A stretch of 64,000 bases of DNA from Streptomyces sp. SID13031 (lineage in GTDB: Bacteria > Actinomycetota > Actinomycetes > Propionibacteriales > Kribbellaceae): positions 62,001-126,000 of the forward strand of contig NZ_JAAGLV010000023.1 in the NCBI RefSeq assembly GCF_010548305.1, written 5' to 3'. The notes below the pieces were generated by a model. The model had not been told where the DNA came from and searched no databases. It saw nothing but the letters and a program-made list of their open reading frames with translations. Below are positions 17,425 through 26,737 of the stretch, one piece after another (position 1 is the first letter of the stretch; each line of letters opens with the position of its first letter). A program made the position numbers and the translations under genes.

Positions 17425-17985
17425 GTGACTGACTTTGCTTACAAGCCGACGCTGACGGGTGACCTGGTTGAGCTGCGACCGCTGGTCGAGGATGACTACC
17501 CCGCTCTGCAGGTCGCGATGGACGACCCTGAAGTGGTCCGGTTCACCGGGAGTCGCGGGGAGATCGGCGAGGAGGCGGCTCGCAAGTGGTACCGGACCAG
17601 GGGTGAGCAGACTGACCGGCTGGATCTGGCGATCGTCGACCAGGTGAGCGGTGCAGTGGTCGGCGAGGCCGTGCTGAACGAGTGGAGTCCTCAGGACGAG
17701 AGCTGCAACTTCCGGATCCTGATCGGCCCGGCCGGCCAGGGCCGCGGGCTGGGCACCGAGGCGACCCGGCTGATCGTCGGGTACGGGATCGAGGAGCTCG
17801 GGCTGCACCGGATCGAGCTCGGCGTGTACGCGTTCAACCCGAGAGCCCAGCGGGCGTACGAGAAGGCTGGTTTCGTCACCGAGGGCGTTCGCCGCCACGC
17901 ACTGCGCTGGGACGGCGAATGGGTCGACGAGATCGTGATGTCGGTACTGGCTGCGGACTGGAAGGCGCTACGTTCGGGGGCGTGA
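17425..17985 (+). CDS. GNAT-family N-acetyltransferase (RimJ/RimL-like)
   Basis: Codes for 186 residues. It has the acetyl-CoA-binding motif GPAGQGRGLGTEATRLIV (R/QxxGxG/A) and the typical later strand HRIELGVYAFNPRAQRAYEKAGF. Members acetylate the amino termini of proteins, lysines or small amines; the target here is unknown. A GAGACT -10-like box lies 7 nt before the GTG start. Its stop overlaps the start of the sirtuin gene, so an acetylase and a deacetylase are made together. Confidence 0.88.
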   Translation: MTDFAYKPTLTGDLVELRPLVEDDYPALQVAMDDPEVVRFTGSRGEIGEEAARKWYRTRGEQTDRLDLAIVDQVSGAVVGEAVLNEWSPQDESCNFRILIGPAGQGRGLGTEATRLIVGYGIEELGLHRIELGVYAFNPRAQRAYEKAGFVTEGVRRHALRWDGEWVDEIVMSVLAADWKALRSGA

Positions 17986-18710
17986 CCGACCTCGTCTCGA
18001 AGGCCCAGCGGATCGCCGTACTGACCGGCGCCGGGATCTCCACCGCCTCCGGGATCCCCGACTTCCGCGGTCCGCAGGGCCTGTGGACGAGGAATCCCGC
18101 CGCGCAGGCGATGTTCGACATCGACGAGTACGTCGCTTCGGCCGAGGTTCGCGCCGAGGCGTGGAAGTTCCGCCGGGTGGCAGCCGCGTGGGACGCCGAG
18201 CCCAACGCCGGCCACCGGGCCCTCGTCGACCTGGAACGCCAGGGCCGCCTGACAGGCCTGATCACCCAGAACGTCGATGGCCTGCACCAGAAAGCCGGCT
18301 CCTCCCCCGCGTTCGTCCACGAACTGCACGGCACCGTCTGGTACGTCGACTGCCTCACCTGCGCCCGGCGCATCCCGATGGCCGACGTCCTCCCCCGCCT
18401 CGAAGCAGGCGACCCCGATCCCGCCTGCGAGGTCTGCGGCGGCATCCTCAAGTCGGCCACCATCTCCTTCGGCCAATCCCTGGACCAGACCGTCCTCGAC
18501 GCCGCCACCAAGGCGACCCAGGAAGCCGACCTCTTCCTCGCGATCGGCACCTCCCTGCAGGTCTACCCAGCCGCCGGCCTCTGCGACCTGGCCCTCCGAG
18601 CCGGCATCCCCCTCATCATCCTCAACGCCGAACCCACCCCGTACGACGAAGAGGCCACCGCCGTCCTCACCACCCCGATCGAGGAAACCCTCCCCGGCCT
18701 GGTCACCTGA
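17982..18710 (+). CDS. cobB: NAD-dependent protein deacylase, sirtuin family
   Basis: Codes for 242 residues from the GTG overlapping the GNAT stop; a longer in-frame extension lies inside the GNAT gene. It contains GAGISTASGIPDFRG (NAD binding), ITQNVDGLH (catalytic His region follows at HELHG) and four zinc Cys as CLTC and CEVC. It deacetylates lysines, using NAD and forming O-acetyl-ADP-ribose. Class assignment within sirtuins is not certain. Confidence 0.94.
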   Translation: MTDLVSKAQRIAVLTGAGISTASGIPDFRGPQGLWTRNPAAQAMFDIDEYVASAEVRAEAWKFRRVAAAWDAEPNAGHRALVDLERQGRLTGLITQNVDGLHQKAGSSPAFVHELHGTVWYVDCLTCARRIPMADVLPRLEAGDPDPACEVCGGILKSATISFGQSLDQTVLDAATKATQEADLFLAIGTSLQVYPAAGLCDLALRAGIPLIILNAEPTPYDEEATAVLTTPIEETLPGLVT

Positions 18711-18713
18711 CCG

Positions 18714-18842
18714 GACGGATCCGCAACACACCCCCGGACAGATCCGCAACGAGCGGTTCGACAAATCCGCAGCACCGATCCCGACGGATCCGCAACAGAA
18801 GATCCGACAGATTCGCAACAGCGCTACCGACGGATTCGCGGT
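18714..18842 (+). repeat. Six direct repeats at an exact 23-bp period upstream of an AAA ATPase gene
   Basis: A 14-nt core, consensus GACRGATYCGCAAC, starts at 18714, 18737, 18760, 18783, 18806 and 18829, always 23 bp apart. The 9-nt spacers do not resemble each other. The last copy ends in GCGGT instead of GCAAC and runs into the -10 box. An inverted half site (GATCTGTC, complement GACAGATC) follows at 18845-18852 and abuts the start codon. The position suggests an operator array for a cooperatively binding regulator. Units are too short and too variable for CRISPR. Confidence 0.9.
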
Positions 18843-18847
18843 AAGAT
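18842..18847 (+). promoter_or_regulatory. -10 box of the AAA ATPase gene, leaderless arrangement
   Basis: TAAGAT is followed by 7 nt and ATG at 18855. No Shine-Dalgarno sequence is present. The -35 region falls in repeat units 5 and 6 and shows no TTGACA-like hexamer, so expression may need an activator bound to the repeats. Confidence 0.5.
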
Positions 18848-18854
18848 CTGTCGC

Positions 18855-20096
18855 ATGACGCTACTCAACCGAAGTGCTGCCGCAATCGTGCAGGCAGCGC
18901 TGACCGACACTCCGGTGGTCGTCATCAACGGCCCTCGGCAGGCCGGCAAGACAACCCTGACACAGCGGATCGAGTATCCGGGCTCACACGATTTCGTGTC
19001 GCTGGATGACGAGCCGATCCTCGAGGCTGCCCGGCAAGACATCCGGAACTTCGTCAGCCGTCCCGTCGACACCTTCGTCATCGACGAGGCGCAACTGGAG
19101 CCACGGCTCTTTCGGGCCATCAAGGCGGCGGTCGATCGAGACCGGCGGCCGGGACGTTTCGTCCTCACGGGCTCATCGCGGCTTTTGTCCGCTCCGGACA
19201 TGGCCGCCTCGCTGGTCGGCCGCGTGGAGACGATCGACCTGTGGCCTTTCTCGCAAGGAGAACTTGACGGTGTCAGGGACACCTTCGTCGACGTCTTGTT
19301 CGAGTCGCCGGTGGAACTGGTCCGGAACGGCGCGACCTCACGACAGCAGATCGTCGACCGAATCGTCACCGGCGGTTACCCAGAGATCATCAACCGCTCG
19401 CAGCAACGACGCACTCACTGGTTCAAGAGTTATCTGACAACCATCACCCAGTCGGTGATCCGGGACATCTCCGCTGTCGAGCATCTCGCCGAGATCCCCA
19501 AACTGTTGCAACTGTGTGCGACCCGAACCGGCAACGAACTGAATGTCAGCGCCGTCGCCAACGACTTGGGGCTTCCCGGCCGGACTGTCGACGGGTATCT
19601 CGCAGTGCTGGCGCAGGCTTTCCTGATCGAACGAATCCCCGCCTGGTCGACCAACCTGAGCAAGAAGGTGATCAGGCGACCGAAGCTGGTGATGACCGAC
19701 ACCGGGCTCGCTGCCCACCTGATCCGCGCCTCCAGTTCGACGACCGATCGAATCGGTGGGCCTTTCGGGCAACTGCTGGAGACATTCGTTGCCAACGAGA
19801 TCCGCAAGCAGCTGACCTGGTCGACCGAGACGCCGTCCTTGTGGCACTTTCGCGACCGTGACGGCGCTGAGGTGGATCTGGTTCTCGAGCATCCGGACGG
19901 TCGGGTGGTGGGGATCGAGGTCAAGGCGACGAGCACACCGTCCAGCACTGATCTTCGGGGGCTCCGGTACCTGGCTGACCGGCTCGGCGACCGGTTTCAT
20001 TTCGGGGTGTTGCTGCATACAGCGCCTGAGGCGACGCGGTTCGGGCCGAATATCGCGGCCTTGCCGGTCTCGGCGCTCTGGACTCCCGTCACCTGA
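18855..20096 (+). CDS. AAA ATPase with DUF4143 C-terminal domain
   Basis: Codes for 413 residues. Walker A is GPRQAGKTT (about residue 27) and Walker B-like TFVIDEAQ; a sensor-like LTGSSRLL follows. A winged-helix segment (VSAVANDLGLPGRTVDGYL) leads to DUF4143, ending in a PD-(D/E)xK-like core (DGAEVDLVLE, then GIEVKA). The COG1373 family is widespread in bacteria and archaea, often as solitary or horizontally moved genes, and its function is not established; nuclease or defence roles are only proposals. The promoter carries the 23-bp repeat array. GC is a little lower than in neighbours by eye. Confidence 0.9.
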   Translation: MTLLNRSAAAIVQAALTDTPVVVINGPRQAGKTTLTQRIEYPGSHDFVSLDDEPILEAARQDIRNFVSRPVDTFVIDEAQLEPRLFRAIKAAVDRDRRPGRFVLTGSSRLLSAPDMAASLVGRVETIDLWPFSQGELDGVRDTFVDVLFESPVELVRNGATSRQQIVDRIVTGGYPEIINRSQQRRTHWFKSYLTTITQSVIRDISAVEHLAEIPKLLQLCATRTGNELNVSAVANDLGLPGRTVDGYLAVLAQAFLIERIPAWSTNLSKKVIRRPKLVMTDTGLAAHLIRASSSTTDRIGGPFGQLLETFVANEIRKQLTWSTETPSLWHFRDRDGAEVDLVLEHPDGRVVGIEVKATSTPSSTDLRGLRYLADRLGDRFHFGVLLHTAPEATRFGPNIAALPVSALWTPVT

Positions 20097-20177
20097 CCGC
20101 GACCTTCTGGGTCTTCCTTCGTGGTGGAGGGCGGGTTAGCGTCCGGGCAGATTGTTCTGTCTTGGGAGGGGTTCCGG

Positions 20178-23100
20178 ATGTTCACGTTGCGCCATGCCCA
20201 TGCTCGGGTGACCGCTGTTGTCGCGGCCACGGCTGTGATCGCGCTCGGTCTCGGTACTGCGACACCGGCGCCGGCCCGAGTAGCCGCGGATCGGGTGATC
20301 ACGGTCGCCGGATCCCTGCAGAGCGAGGTGGGGTGCCCGGCCGACTGGTCGCCCTCGTGTGCGCAGAGCGAGCTGGTGCACGGCGGCGGTTCGCAGTACG
20401 GGCGGATCTTCGACGTGCCGGCGGGCAGCTACGAGTACAAGGTGACCGTCAACGGCGGCTGGGACGAGAACTACGGTGCCGGAGGCGTGCTGAACGGCGC
20501 CAACATCCCGCTGCGGCTGGAGGGGCCTGCCAAGGTCCAGTTCAGCTACGACGACACGAGCCATGTCGTCTCGGTGAAGCCGGTGGACCTGGCTGGAGCA
20601 GGGGTCACCGCGGCCGACAAGGCGCTCGCCTCGCCGAGCCTGCGCCAGGACCTGACCAAGGAACGCTTCTACTTCCTGATGGCCGACCGGTTCGCGAACG
20701 GCAACAAGGCCAACGACGCCGGCGGCCTCACCGGTGACCGGCTGGCCACCGGCCTCGACCCGGCCGACAAGGGCTTCTACCACGGTGGCGACCTGGCCGG
20801 CGTGATGCAGAAACTCGACTACATCAAGTCCCTCGGTACGACGTCCATCTGGCTGACCCCGTCGTTCAAGAACCGGCCGGTCCAGGGCGAGGGCGTCAAC
20901 GCGAGCTCCGGGTACCACGGCTACTGGATCACCGACTTCACCCAGATCGACCCGCACCTGGGCACCAACGCGGATATGCAGCAGCTGATCACGCTGGCGC
21001 ACAAGAAGGGGATGAAGGTCTTCTTCGACGTCATCACCAACCACACCGCGGACGTGATCGCCTACCAGTCCGGCCAGTACGGCTACATCCCGAAGTCGAC
21101 CTCGCCGTACAAGGATGCCCAGGGCAACGTCTTCGACGACAAGCAGTACGCCGGTGGCGACACGTTCCCGCCGCTGGACGCGCAGACGTCGTTCCCCAAC
21201 GTGCCGATCTTCAAGAACCCGGCCGATACGACGGTCAAGGTGCCGGCCTGGCTGAACGACCCGACGCTCTACCACAACCGGGGCGACTCGACCTTCGCCG
21301 GCGAATCCTCCGAGTACGGCGACTTCATCGGGCTGGACGACCTGTTCACCGAGCAGCCGAAGGTCCGCGACGGCCTGATCGACGTCTACAAGACCTGGGC
21401 CGAGTTCGGCATCGACGGCTTCCGGATCGACACCGTCAAGCACGTCAACCTGGAGTTCTGGCAGAAGTTCTCGCCCGCGATCCTGGCGGCCGCGAAGGCC
21501 AAGGGCAGCAAGGACTTCTTCATGTTCGGCGAGGTGGCCGACGCCAACCCGAGGTTCATGTCCACCTACACCACCAGCGGCGCCCTGCAGGCGACGCTCG
21601 ACTTCGGGTTCCAGCAGAGCGCGGTCTCCTTCGCCAAGGGCGACCCGAGCACCAAGCTGCGCGACTTCTACGCGGACGACGACTACTACACCGACACCGA
21701 CTCGAACGCCTACCAACTGCCGACCTTCCTCGGCAACCACGACATGGGCCGCGTCGGCACCTTCCTCAAGCAGGACGGCGCCAACGGCAGCGAGCTGCTC
21801 GCCAGGGACCAGCTGGCCCACTCGCTGATGTTCCTGACCCGTGGCCAGCCGGTGGTCTACTACGGCGACGAGCAGGGCTTCACCGGACCGGGCGGCGACA
21901 AGGACGCGCGGCAGGACATGTTCGCGACGCAGACCGCCGACTACGCCGACGACGAGGTCGTCGACGGCACCGGTACGACGACGATCGGCAGCAAGGACAG
22001 CTTCAACACCAACGCGCCGATGTACAAGCACATCGCGGCGCTGCAGAAGCTGCGGGCGCAGTACCCAGCGCTTGCCGACGGCACCCAGGTGCACCGCTAC
22101 TCGTCCAACGCCGACGGGCTCTACGCCTTCAGCCGGTTCGGGACGGACAACACGGAGTACCTGGTGGTCGCGAACAACGCGACGACGGCGAAGACGGCGC
22201 CCGTTCCGACGTACATGAAGGACGGCCGGTTCAGGTGGATCTACGGCGGCGGAAAGCAGCTCCGAGCCGACGAAGAGGGCCGGGTCGTCGTCACCGTGCC
22301 GCCGCTGTCCGTTCTGGTCTATAGGGCGACGGAGCAACTACCGCGCCGCCATGCGGCTCCCCCGGTCTACATGAGCTCCCCGGAGCCGGGCGCAGCCGTC
22401 GGCGGCCGCGCTGAGATCGCAGCGGCCGTACCGGAGAACACGCCGGTCACCGTCACCTTCGGCTACCGCCCAGTCGGTACTACGAATTGGCAGCGCCTCG
22501 GCTCGGACGACAACGCGCCGTACCGGGTGTTCCACGATGTCAGCGGATTGCCGAAGGGGACGCTGCTCGAGTACCGCGCGGTGCTGAAGGATGCTTCTGG
22601 CAACTACTCGGTCTCCGGGTCGTACGGGATCGTCGGTGACGCCCCGGCTCCCCCTGGTGGCGGAGGCGGTGGCGAGGACCCGGTCACCCAGCCGGCCAAC
22701 GTCAGCGTGCCAGGCGACCACAACAGCGAGATGGGCTGCCCGGCGGACTGGTCGCCCGACTGCGACCAGGCGCAGCTGACGCTGAACCCGAAGGACCAGG
22801 TCTGGAAGGGCACCTACACGATCCCGGCCGGCGAGCATGCGTACAAGGCTGCGATCAACAAGGCCTGGGACGAGAATTATGGTGCCGGCGGCATCCTCAA
22901 CGGCGCCAACATCTCCTACACCGCGCCGGCCACGCCGGTCACCTTCTACTACGAACACGGACGGCATTTCGTCACCTCGAACGCGCAAGGGCCGATCGTC
23001 ACCGTGCCGGGCTCGTTCCAGTCGGAGCTCGGTTGCCCGGCCGACTGGTCACCCGACTGCATGCGCCCCTGGCTGACCGACCAGGATGGCGACGGCACGT

Positions 23101-25907
23101 TCACCTGGTCGACGAGCAAGATCGGAGCAGGCAGCTATGAGGCGAAAGTCGCACACGGCCTGTCGTGGGACGAGAGCTACGGCGCGGGCGGCAGCCCGAC
23201 CGGCGGCAACATCCCGATCACCGTTCCCGGTGACGGACTCGTCGTCACGTTCTCGTACGTCCTCGCGACCCACGTGCTCACGGTGACGACGTCCAAGCCG
23301 GGCGCCCAGCCGGATCTCAAGCAGGCCAAGGCGTACTGGCTCGGCAAGGACCTGCTCGCGGTACCGGCGGTCGCGCATCCCGAGCGGTCGCGCTGGCGGC
23401 TGCACTGGTCGCCGACCGGGTCGCTCGCGATCGACGCCGACGACATCGGTGGTACGTCGGCCGGGCTCCGCGTCGATCCCAACGGCATCCCGCCGAAGGT
23501 GCTGGCCAAGTTCCCCGCGCTCGCCGGGTATGTGGCGCTGAGGCTGGATCGTGGTGATGCGAAGAAGATCCTCACCGGGCAGCTCGGGCTCGCGCAGTAC
23601 GACGACGCCGGGCGGTTGCTCGACGCGACCGGGGTGCAGATTCCCGGAGTACTGGATGACGTGTACGGCGCCGCGGCCGGTCGCTCGTACGGCGTGACGT
23701 GGCGTGGCGGGACTCCCCGGTTCGACCTGTGGGCGCCGACCGCGCAGAACGTGACGCTGCTGCTCGGATCGCAGCGGATCGCGATGCAGCGCAACAACGA
23801 CGGCTCGTGGTCGGCGGACGGGCGGCGGAGCTGGGAGAACGCCCTGTACCGGTTCGAGGTGCAGGTCTACGCGCCGAGCACCGGCAAGGTGGAGACCAAC
23901 GTCGTCACCGACCCGTACTCGCTCGCGCTCAGCACCGATTCGGCGTACTCGGTGGCGGTGAATCTCGAAGCGGCCGCTGGTAAACCGCAACTGTGGTCGC
24001 AGACACCGTCGCCGAAGCTCGCGCGGGCGGTCGACTCGACGATCTACGAACTGCACGTGCGGGACTTCTCGATCAACGACCCCTCGGTGCCGGCGGCCCA
24101 TCGCGGGACCTACCTGGCGTTCGCGGACGAGGGGAACGGGACCAAGCATCTGCGGTCGCTGGCGCAGGCGGGGCTGAACACGGTGCACCTGTTGCCGACG
24201 TTCGATATCGCCTCGATCCCCGAGACCGGTCAGCAGCAGCCGGCGTGTGACCTCAAGTCCTTCCCGGCGGACTCCGAGCAGCAGCAGGCTTGCGTTTCCG
24301 CTGTCGCGGCGAAGGACGGCTTCAACTGGGGTTACGACCCGTACCACTGGCTCGCGCCGGAGGGGTCGTACGCGACCTCCAAGGACGGGCTGGCGCGGGT
24401 CGCGGAGTTCCGGACGATGGTCGGCGGGCTGCACAAGTCCGGCCTGCGGGTGGTTCTGGATCAGGTCTACAACCACACGCCCGCAGCTGGCCAGGCGCCG
24501 ACGTCGGTGCTCGACAAGGTCGTCCCCGGGTACTACCAGCGGCTGAACAAGACGGGCGGCGTGGAGACGTCGACCTGTTGCAGCAACATCGCCACCGAGC
24601 ACGCGATGGCCGAGAAGATCATGGTGGACAGCACGGTTTCGTGGGCGCGCAACTATCGCGTCGACGGTTTCCGCTTCGACCTGATGGGTCATCACAGCAA
24701 GGCGAATCTACTCAAGGTGCGGGCCGCTCTGGATGAGCTGACGCTCGCCAAGGACGGGGTCGACGGCAAGAAGATCTACCTGTATGGCGAAGGCTGGAAC
24801 TTCGGCGAGGTGGCGAACAACGCGCTCTTCGTCCAGGCGACGCAGGGCAACCTCGGTGGTACGGGGATCGGGACCTTCTCCGACAGGATGCGTGACGCGG
24901 TCCGCGGCGGCGGCCCGTTCGGCAACGACCCGCGAGTGCAGGGCTTCGGGTCCGGTGCGGCGAGCGACCCGAACGGTGCTCCGATCAACGGAACGCCGGC
25001 CGATCAGGCGAAGCGGCTCGCGCATGACACCGACCTGGTCCAGCTCGGGCTGGCGGGCAACCTGCGATCGTTCACCTTCCGGTCGGCGGACAGCGGAGCC
25101 GTCGTACGGGGTGATGGGGTGGACTACAACGGTGCACCCGCCGGGTACGCCGATCAGCCGGTCGAGGTGATCAGCTATGTCGATGCCCATGACAACGAAA
25201 CGTTGTGGGACTCGCTGACCTTCAAGCTGCCCGCGACGCTGCCGATGGCCGACCGGGTCCGGATGAACACGTTGTCGCTGGCAACCACCGCGCTCGCCCA
25301 GACGCCGTCGTTCTGGCACGCGGGCGCCGACCTGCTGCGCAGCAAGTCGCTCGACCGCAACTCCTACGACTCGGGCGACTGGTTCAACACGCTCGACTGG
25401 ACCGGCGCCGACAACGGCTTCGGTCACGGTCTGCCACCCAAGACCGACAACGAAGCCAAGTGGCCGTTCATGAAGCCGTTGCTGGCCAACCCGGCGCTGA
25501 AGCCTTCCCAGGCCGACGTGACCATGGCGAGCGCGGCCGCGGCCGACCTCCTGAAGCTCCGCTTCTCGACACCGCTGTTCCGTCTGGGCTCTGCCGACCT
25601 GATCAACCAGAAACTCTCGTACCCACTCAGCGGTACTCCGGCAGCCAAGCCCGGCGTCGTCGTGATGCGCATCGACGACACCCTCGGCCCGAACGTCGAC
25701 CCGGCGCTGAAGGGCCTGGTCGTCGTTTTCAACACCACTGGCTCTGCTGTCACCCAGCAGGTCCCAGGGCTCGCCGGCGCCAACCTGTCCCTCTCCCCCG
25801 TCCAGGCCGCCGGCTCGGACTCGACCGTCAAACAAACCACCTGGACCGCCGCAACGGGGACGGCAACCGTCCCAGCCCGCACGGTCGCAGTATTAGTGCA
25901 GCCCTGA
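20178..25907 (+). CDS. Secreted bifunctional alpha-amylase/pullulanase
   Basis: Codes for 1,909 residues, ATG at 20178 with GGGAGGGG 6 nt upstream. Order: signal peptide (1 to about 37); pullulanase X25-type domain (about 40-130); GH13 alpha-amylase module with triad Asp418 (GFRIDT), Glu452 (FGEVAD), Asp522 (GNHDMG); two more X25-type domains (about 842-930 and 941-1035, each with GCPADWSPDC); pullulanase N2 and CBM48 regions (to about 1265); pullulanase-type GH13 module with Asp1501 (GFRFDLMGHH), Glu1538 (YGEGWNFGE) and Asp1672 (DAHDNE); C-terminal DUF3372-like domain. It should cut alpha-1,4 and alpha-1,6 bonds of starch or glycogen outside the cell. Catalytic residues of both modules are intact. 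Confidence 0.95.
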   Translation: MFTLRHAHARVTAVVAATAVIALGLGTATPAPARVAADRVITVAGSLQSEVGCPADWSPSCAQSELVHGGGSQYGRIFDVPAGSYEYKVTVNGGWDENYGAGGVLNGANIPLRLEGPAKVQFSYDDTSHVVSVKPVDLAGAGVTAADKALASPSLRQDLTKERFYFLMADRFANGNKANDAGGLTGDRLATGLDPADKGFYHGGDLAGVMQKLDYIKSLGTTSIWLTPSFKNRPVQGEGVNASSGYHGYWITDFTQIDPHLGTNADMQQLITLAHKKGMKVFFDVITNHTADVIAYQSGQYGYIPKSTSPYKDAQGNVFDDKQYAGGDTFPPLDAQTSFPNVPIFKNPADTTVKVPAWLNDPTLYHNRGDSTFAGESSEYGDFIGLDDLFTEQPKVRDGLIDVYKTWAEFGIDGFRIDTVKHVNLEFWQKFSPAILAAAKAKGSKDFFMFGEVADANPRFMSTYTTSGALQATLDFGFQQSAVSFAKGDPSTKLRDFYADDDYYTDTDSNAYQLPTFLGNHDMGRVGTFLKQDGANGSELLARDQLAHSLMFLTRGQPVVYYGDEQGFTGPGGDKDARQDMFATQTADYADDEVVDGTGTTTIGSKDSFNTNAPMYKHIAALQKLRAQYPALADGTQVHRYSSNADGLYAFSRFGTDNTEYLVVANNATTAKTAPVPTYMKDGRFRWIYGGGKQLRADEEGRVVVTVPPLSVLVYRATEQLPRRHAAPPVYMSSPEPGAAVGGRAEIAAAVPENTPVTVTFGYRPVGTTNWQRLGSDDNAPYRVFHDVSGLPKGTLLEYRAVLKDASGNYSVSGSYGIVGDAPAPPGGGGGGEDPVTQPANVSVPGDHNSEMGCPADWSPDCDQAQLTLNPKDQVWKGTYTIPAGEHAYKAAINKAWDENYGAGGILNGANISYTAPATPVTFYYEHGRHFVTSNAQGPIVTVPGSFQSELGCPADWSPDCMRPWLTDQDGDGTFTWSTSKIGAGSYEAKVAHGLSWDESYGAGGSPTGGNIPITVPGDGLVVTFSYVLATHVLTVTTSKPGAQPDLKQAKAYWLGKDLLAVPAVAHPERSRWRLHWSPTGSLAIDADDIGGTSAGLRVDPNGIPPKVLAKFPALAGYVALRLDRGDAKKILTGQLGLAQYDDAGRLLDATGVQIPGVLDDVYGAAAGRSYGVTWRGGTPRFDLWAPTAQNVTLLLGSQRIAMQRNNDGSWSADGRRSWENALYRFEVQVYAPSTGKVETNVVTDPYSLALSTDSAYSVAVNLEAAAGKPQLWSQTPSPKLARAVDSTIYELHVRDFSINDPSVPAAHRGTYLAFADEGNGTKHLRSLAQAGLNTVHLLPTFDIASIPETGQQQPACDLKSFPADSEQQQACVSAVAAKDGFNWGYDPYHWLAPEGSYATSKDGLARVAEFRTMVGGLHKSGLRVVLDQVYNHTPAAGQAPTSVLDKVVPGYYQRLNKTGGVETSTCCSNIATEHAMAEKIMVDSTVSWARNYRVDGFRFDLMGHHSKANLLKVRAALDELTLAKDGVDGKKIYLYGEGWNFGEVANNALFVQATQGNLGGTGIGTFSDRMRDAVRGGGPFGNDPRVQGFGSGAASDPNGAPINGTPADQAKRLAHDTDLVQLGLAGNLRSFTFRSADSGAVVRGDGVDYNGAPAGYADQPVEVISYVDAHDNETLWDSLTFKLPATLPMADRVRMNTLSLATTALAQTPSFWHAGADLLRSKSLDRNSYDSGDWFNTLDWTGADNGFGHGLPPKTDNEAKWPFMKPLLANPALKPSQADVTMASAAAADLLKLRFSTPLFRLGSADLINQKLSYPLSGTPAAKPGVVVMRIDDTLGPNVDPALKGLVVVFNTTGSAVTQQVPGLAGANLSLSPVQAAGSDSTVKQTTWTAATGTATVPARTVAVLVQP

Positions 25908-26728
25908 CAGAAAGATCTCGGCGACGAGGTCGTCCCCTTCGGGCGACGCGGCGTCGGCGGTCGTGCGCGACATCGTGCACTGACGGCCGGCGTCGCGGCT
26001 GTGGAAACTGCTGGTGAGATAGCCGAAGATCCCGCCGTTGTGTCCCCAGACGACCGTGCCGTCGGCCAGCTCCCGCCGGGCTATCCCGAGGCCGTAGTCG
26101 CCGACCGTGGTCAGCATCGCCTCGAGTTGGGCCGGCGGAAGCAGCTCGCCGGTCAGCAGGGCGGCGAAGAACTTGTTCAGGTCGGCGGCAGTGGAGACGA
26201 GTTCGCCGGCCGCCCAGGCCTGCGAGGGGTTGAGCTCGGCCAGATCCACGAGCCGACCGTCAGCGGGCAGGTAGCCGTGCGCGTGCGGCTCGGGCAGCTG
26301 CCCGGAGCGAAGAGCGGCTCGTGAGCAAAAGCCGCCGCCAGCGCCCGGTGCGGCTCCCAGTGGTCGAACCGGCCGCGCACGATGCCGGCCGGGTCCGGGA
26401 GATCCTCGGTGTAGTTGTAGAGCCCGCTTGTGTGGTTGAGCAACTGCCGCACAGTGATGCCGTCACCGGACGGTACGAGACCAGGCAGCCAGTGCTCGCA
26501 GGTGTGCTAGAGCTCCACGAGCCCATCGGCCACCAGCGACAGGACCACCGCGGCGGTGAAGGTCTTGGTGACGCTGCCGATCCTGAACCAGCCGTCCGGA
26601 TCGATCGGACACCGCGACTCCAGGTCGGCCACCCCGCTGGAGCCGCGCCACTCCCCCTGCTCGTCGCGATAGTGCAGCAGTACTCCGGCAGCGCCTTCGT
26701 CGACCAGTCGGTCCAGGATTCTTTGCAC
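25893..26728 (-). pseudogene. Broken serine hydrolase (beta-lactamase family)
   Basis: Three fragments add up to a relative of the intact gene at 10107-11357. Residues 1-73 (26728-26510) carry SVTK and end at an in-frame TAG at 26507-26509. The same frame then resumes with EHWLPGL and RQLLNHTSGLYNYT and runs to FAPGS. The family's YSN motif region is absent here: the sequence jumps, with a frame change, from FAPGS to PEPHAHGYLPADGRL near 26295, where the intact paralogue has about 57 residues in between. The last fragment ends at 25893, overlapping the pullulanase stop. So it has a nonsense codon, a deletion of roughly 150 bp and a frameshift. It cannot be an active hydrolase. Confidence 0.88.
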
Positions 26729-26737
26729 GGAGCCAAA

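Noticed and set aside
18714..18842. CRISPR array
   Set aside because: Core of only 14 nt, spacers of 9 nt and no cas genes; the position over a promoter fits an operator array.
20178..25907. Two separate genes, amylase and pullulanase
   Set aside because: The frame is continuous through the X25-type domains and no internal start with a ribosome-binding site is evident at the junction.
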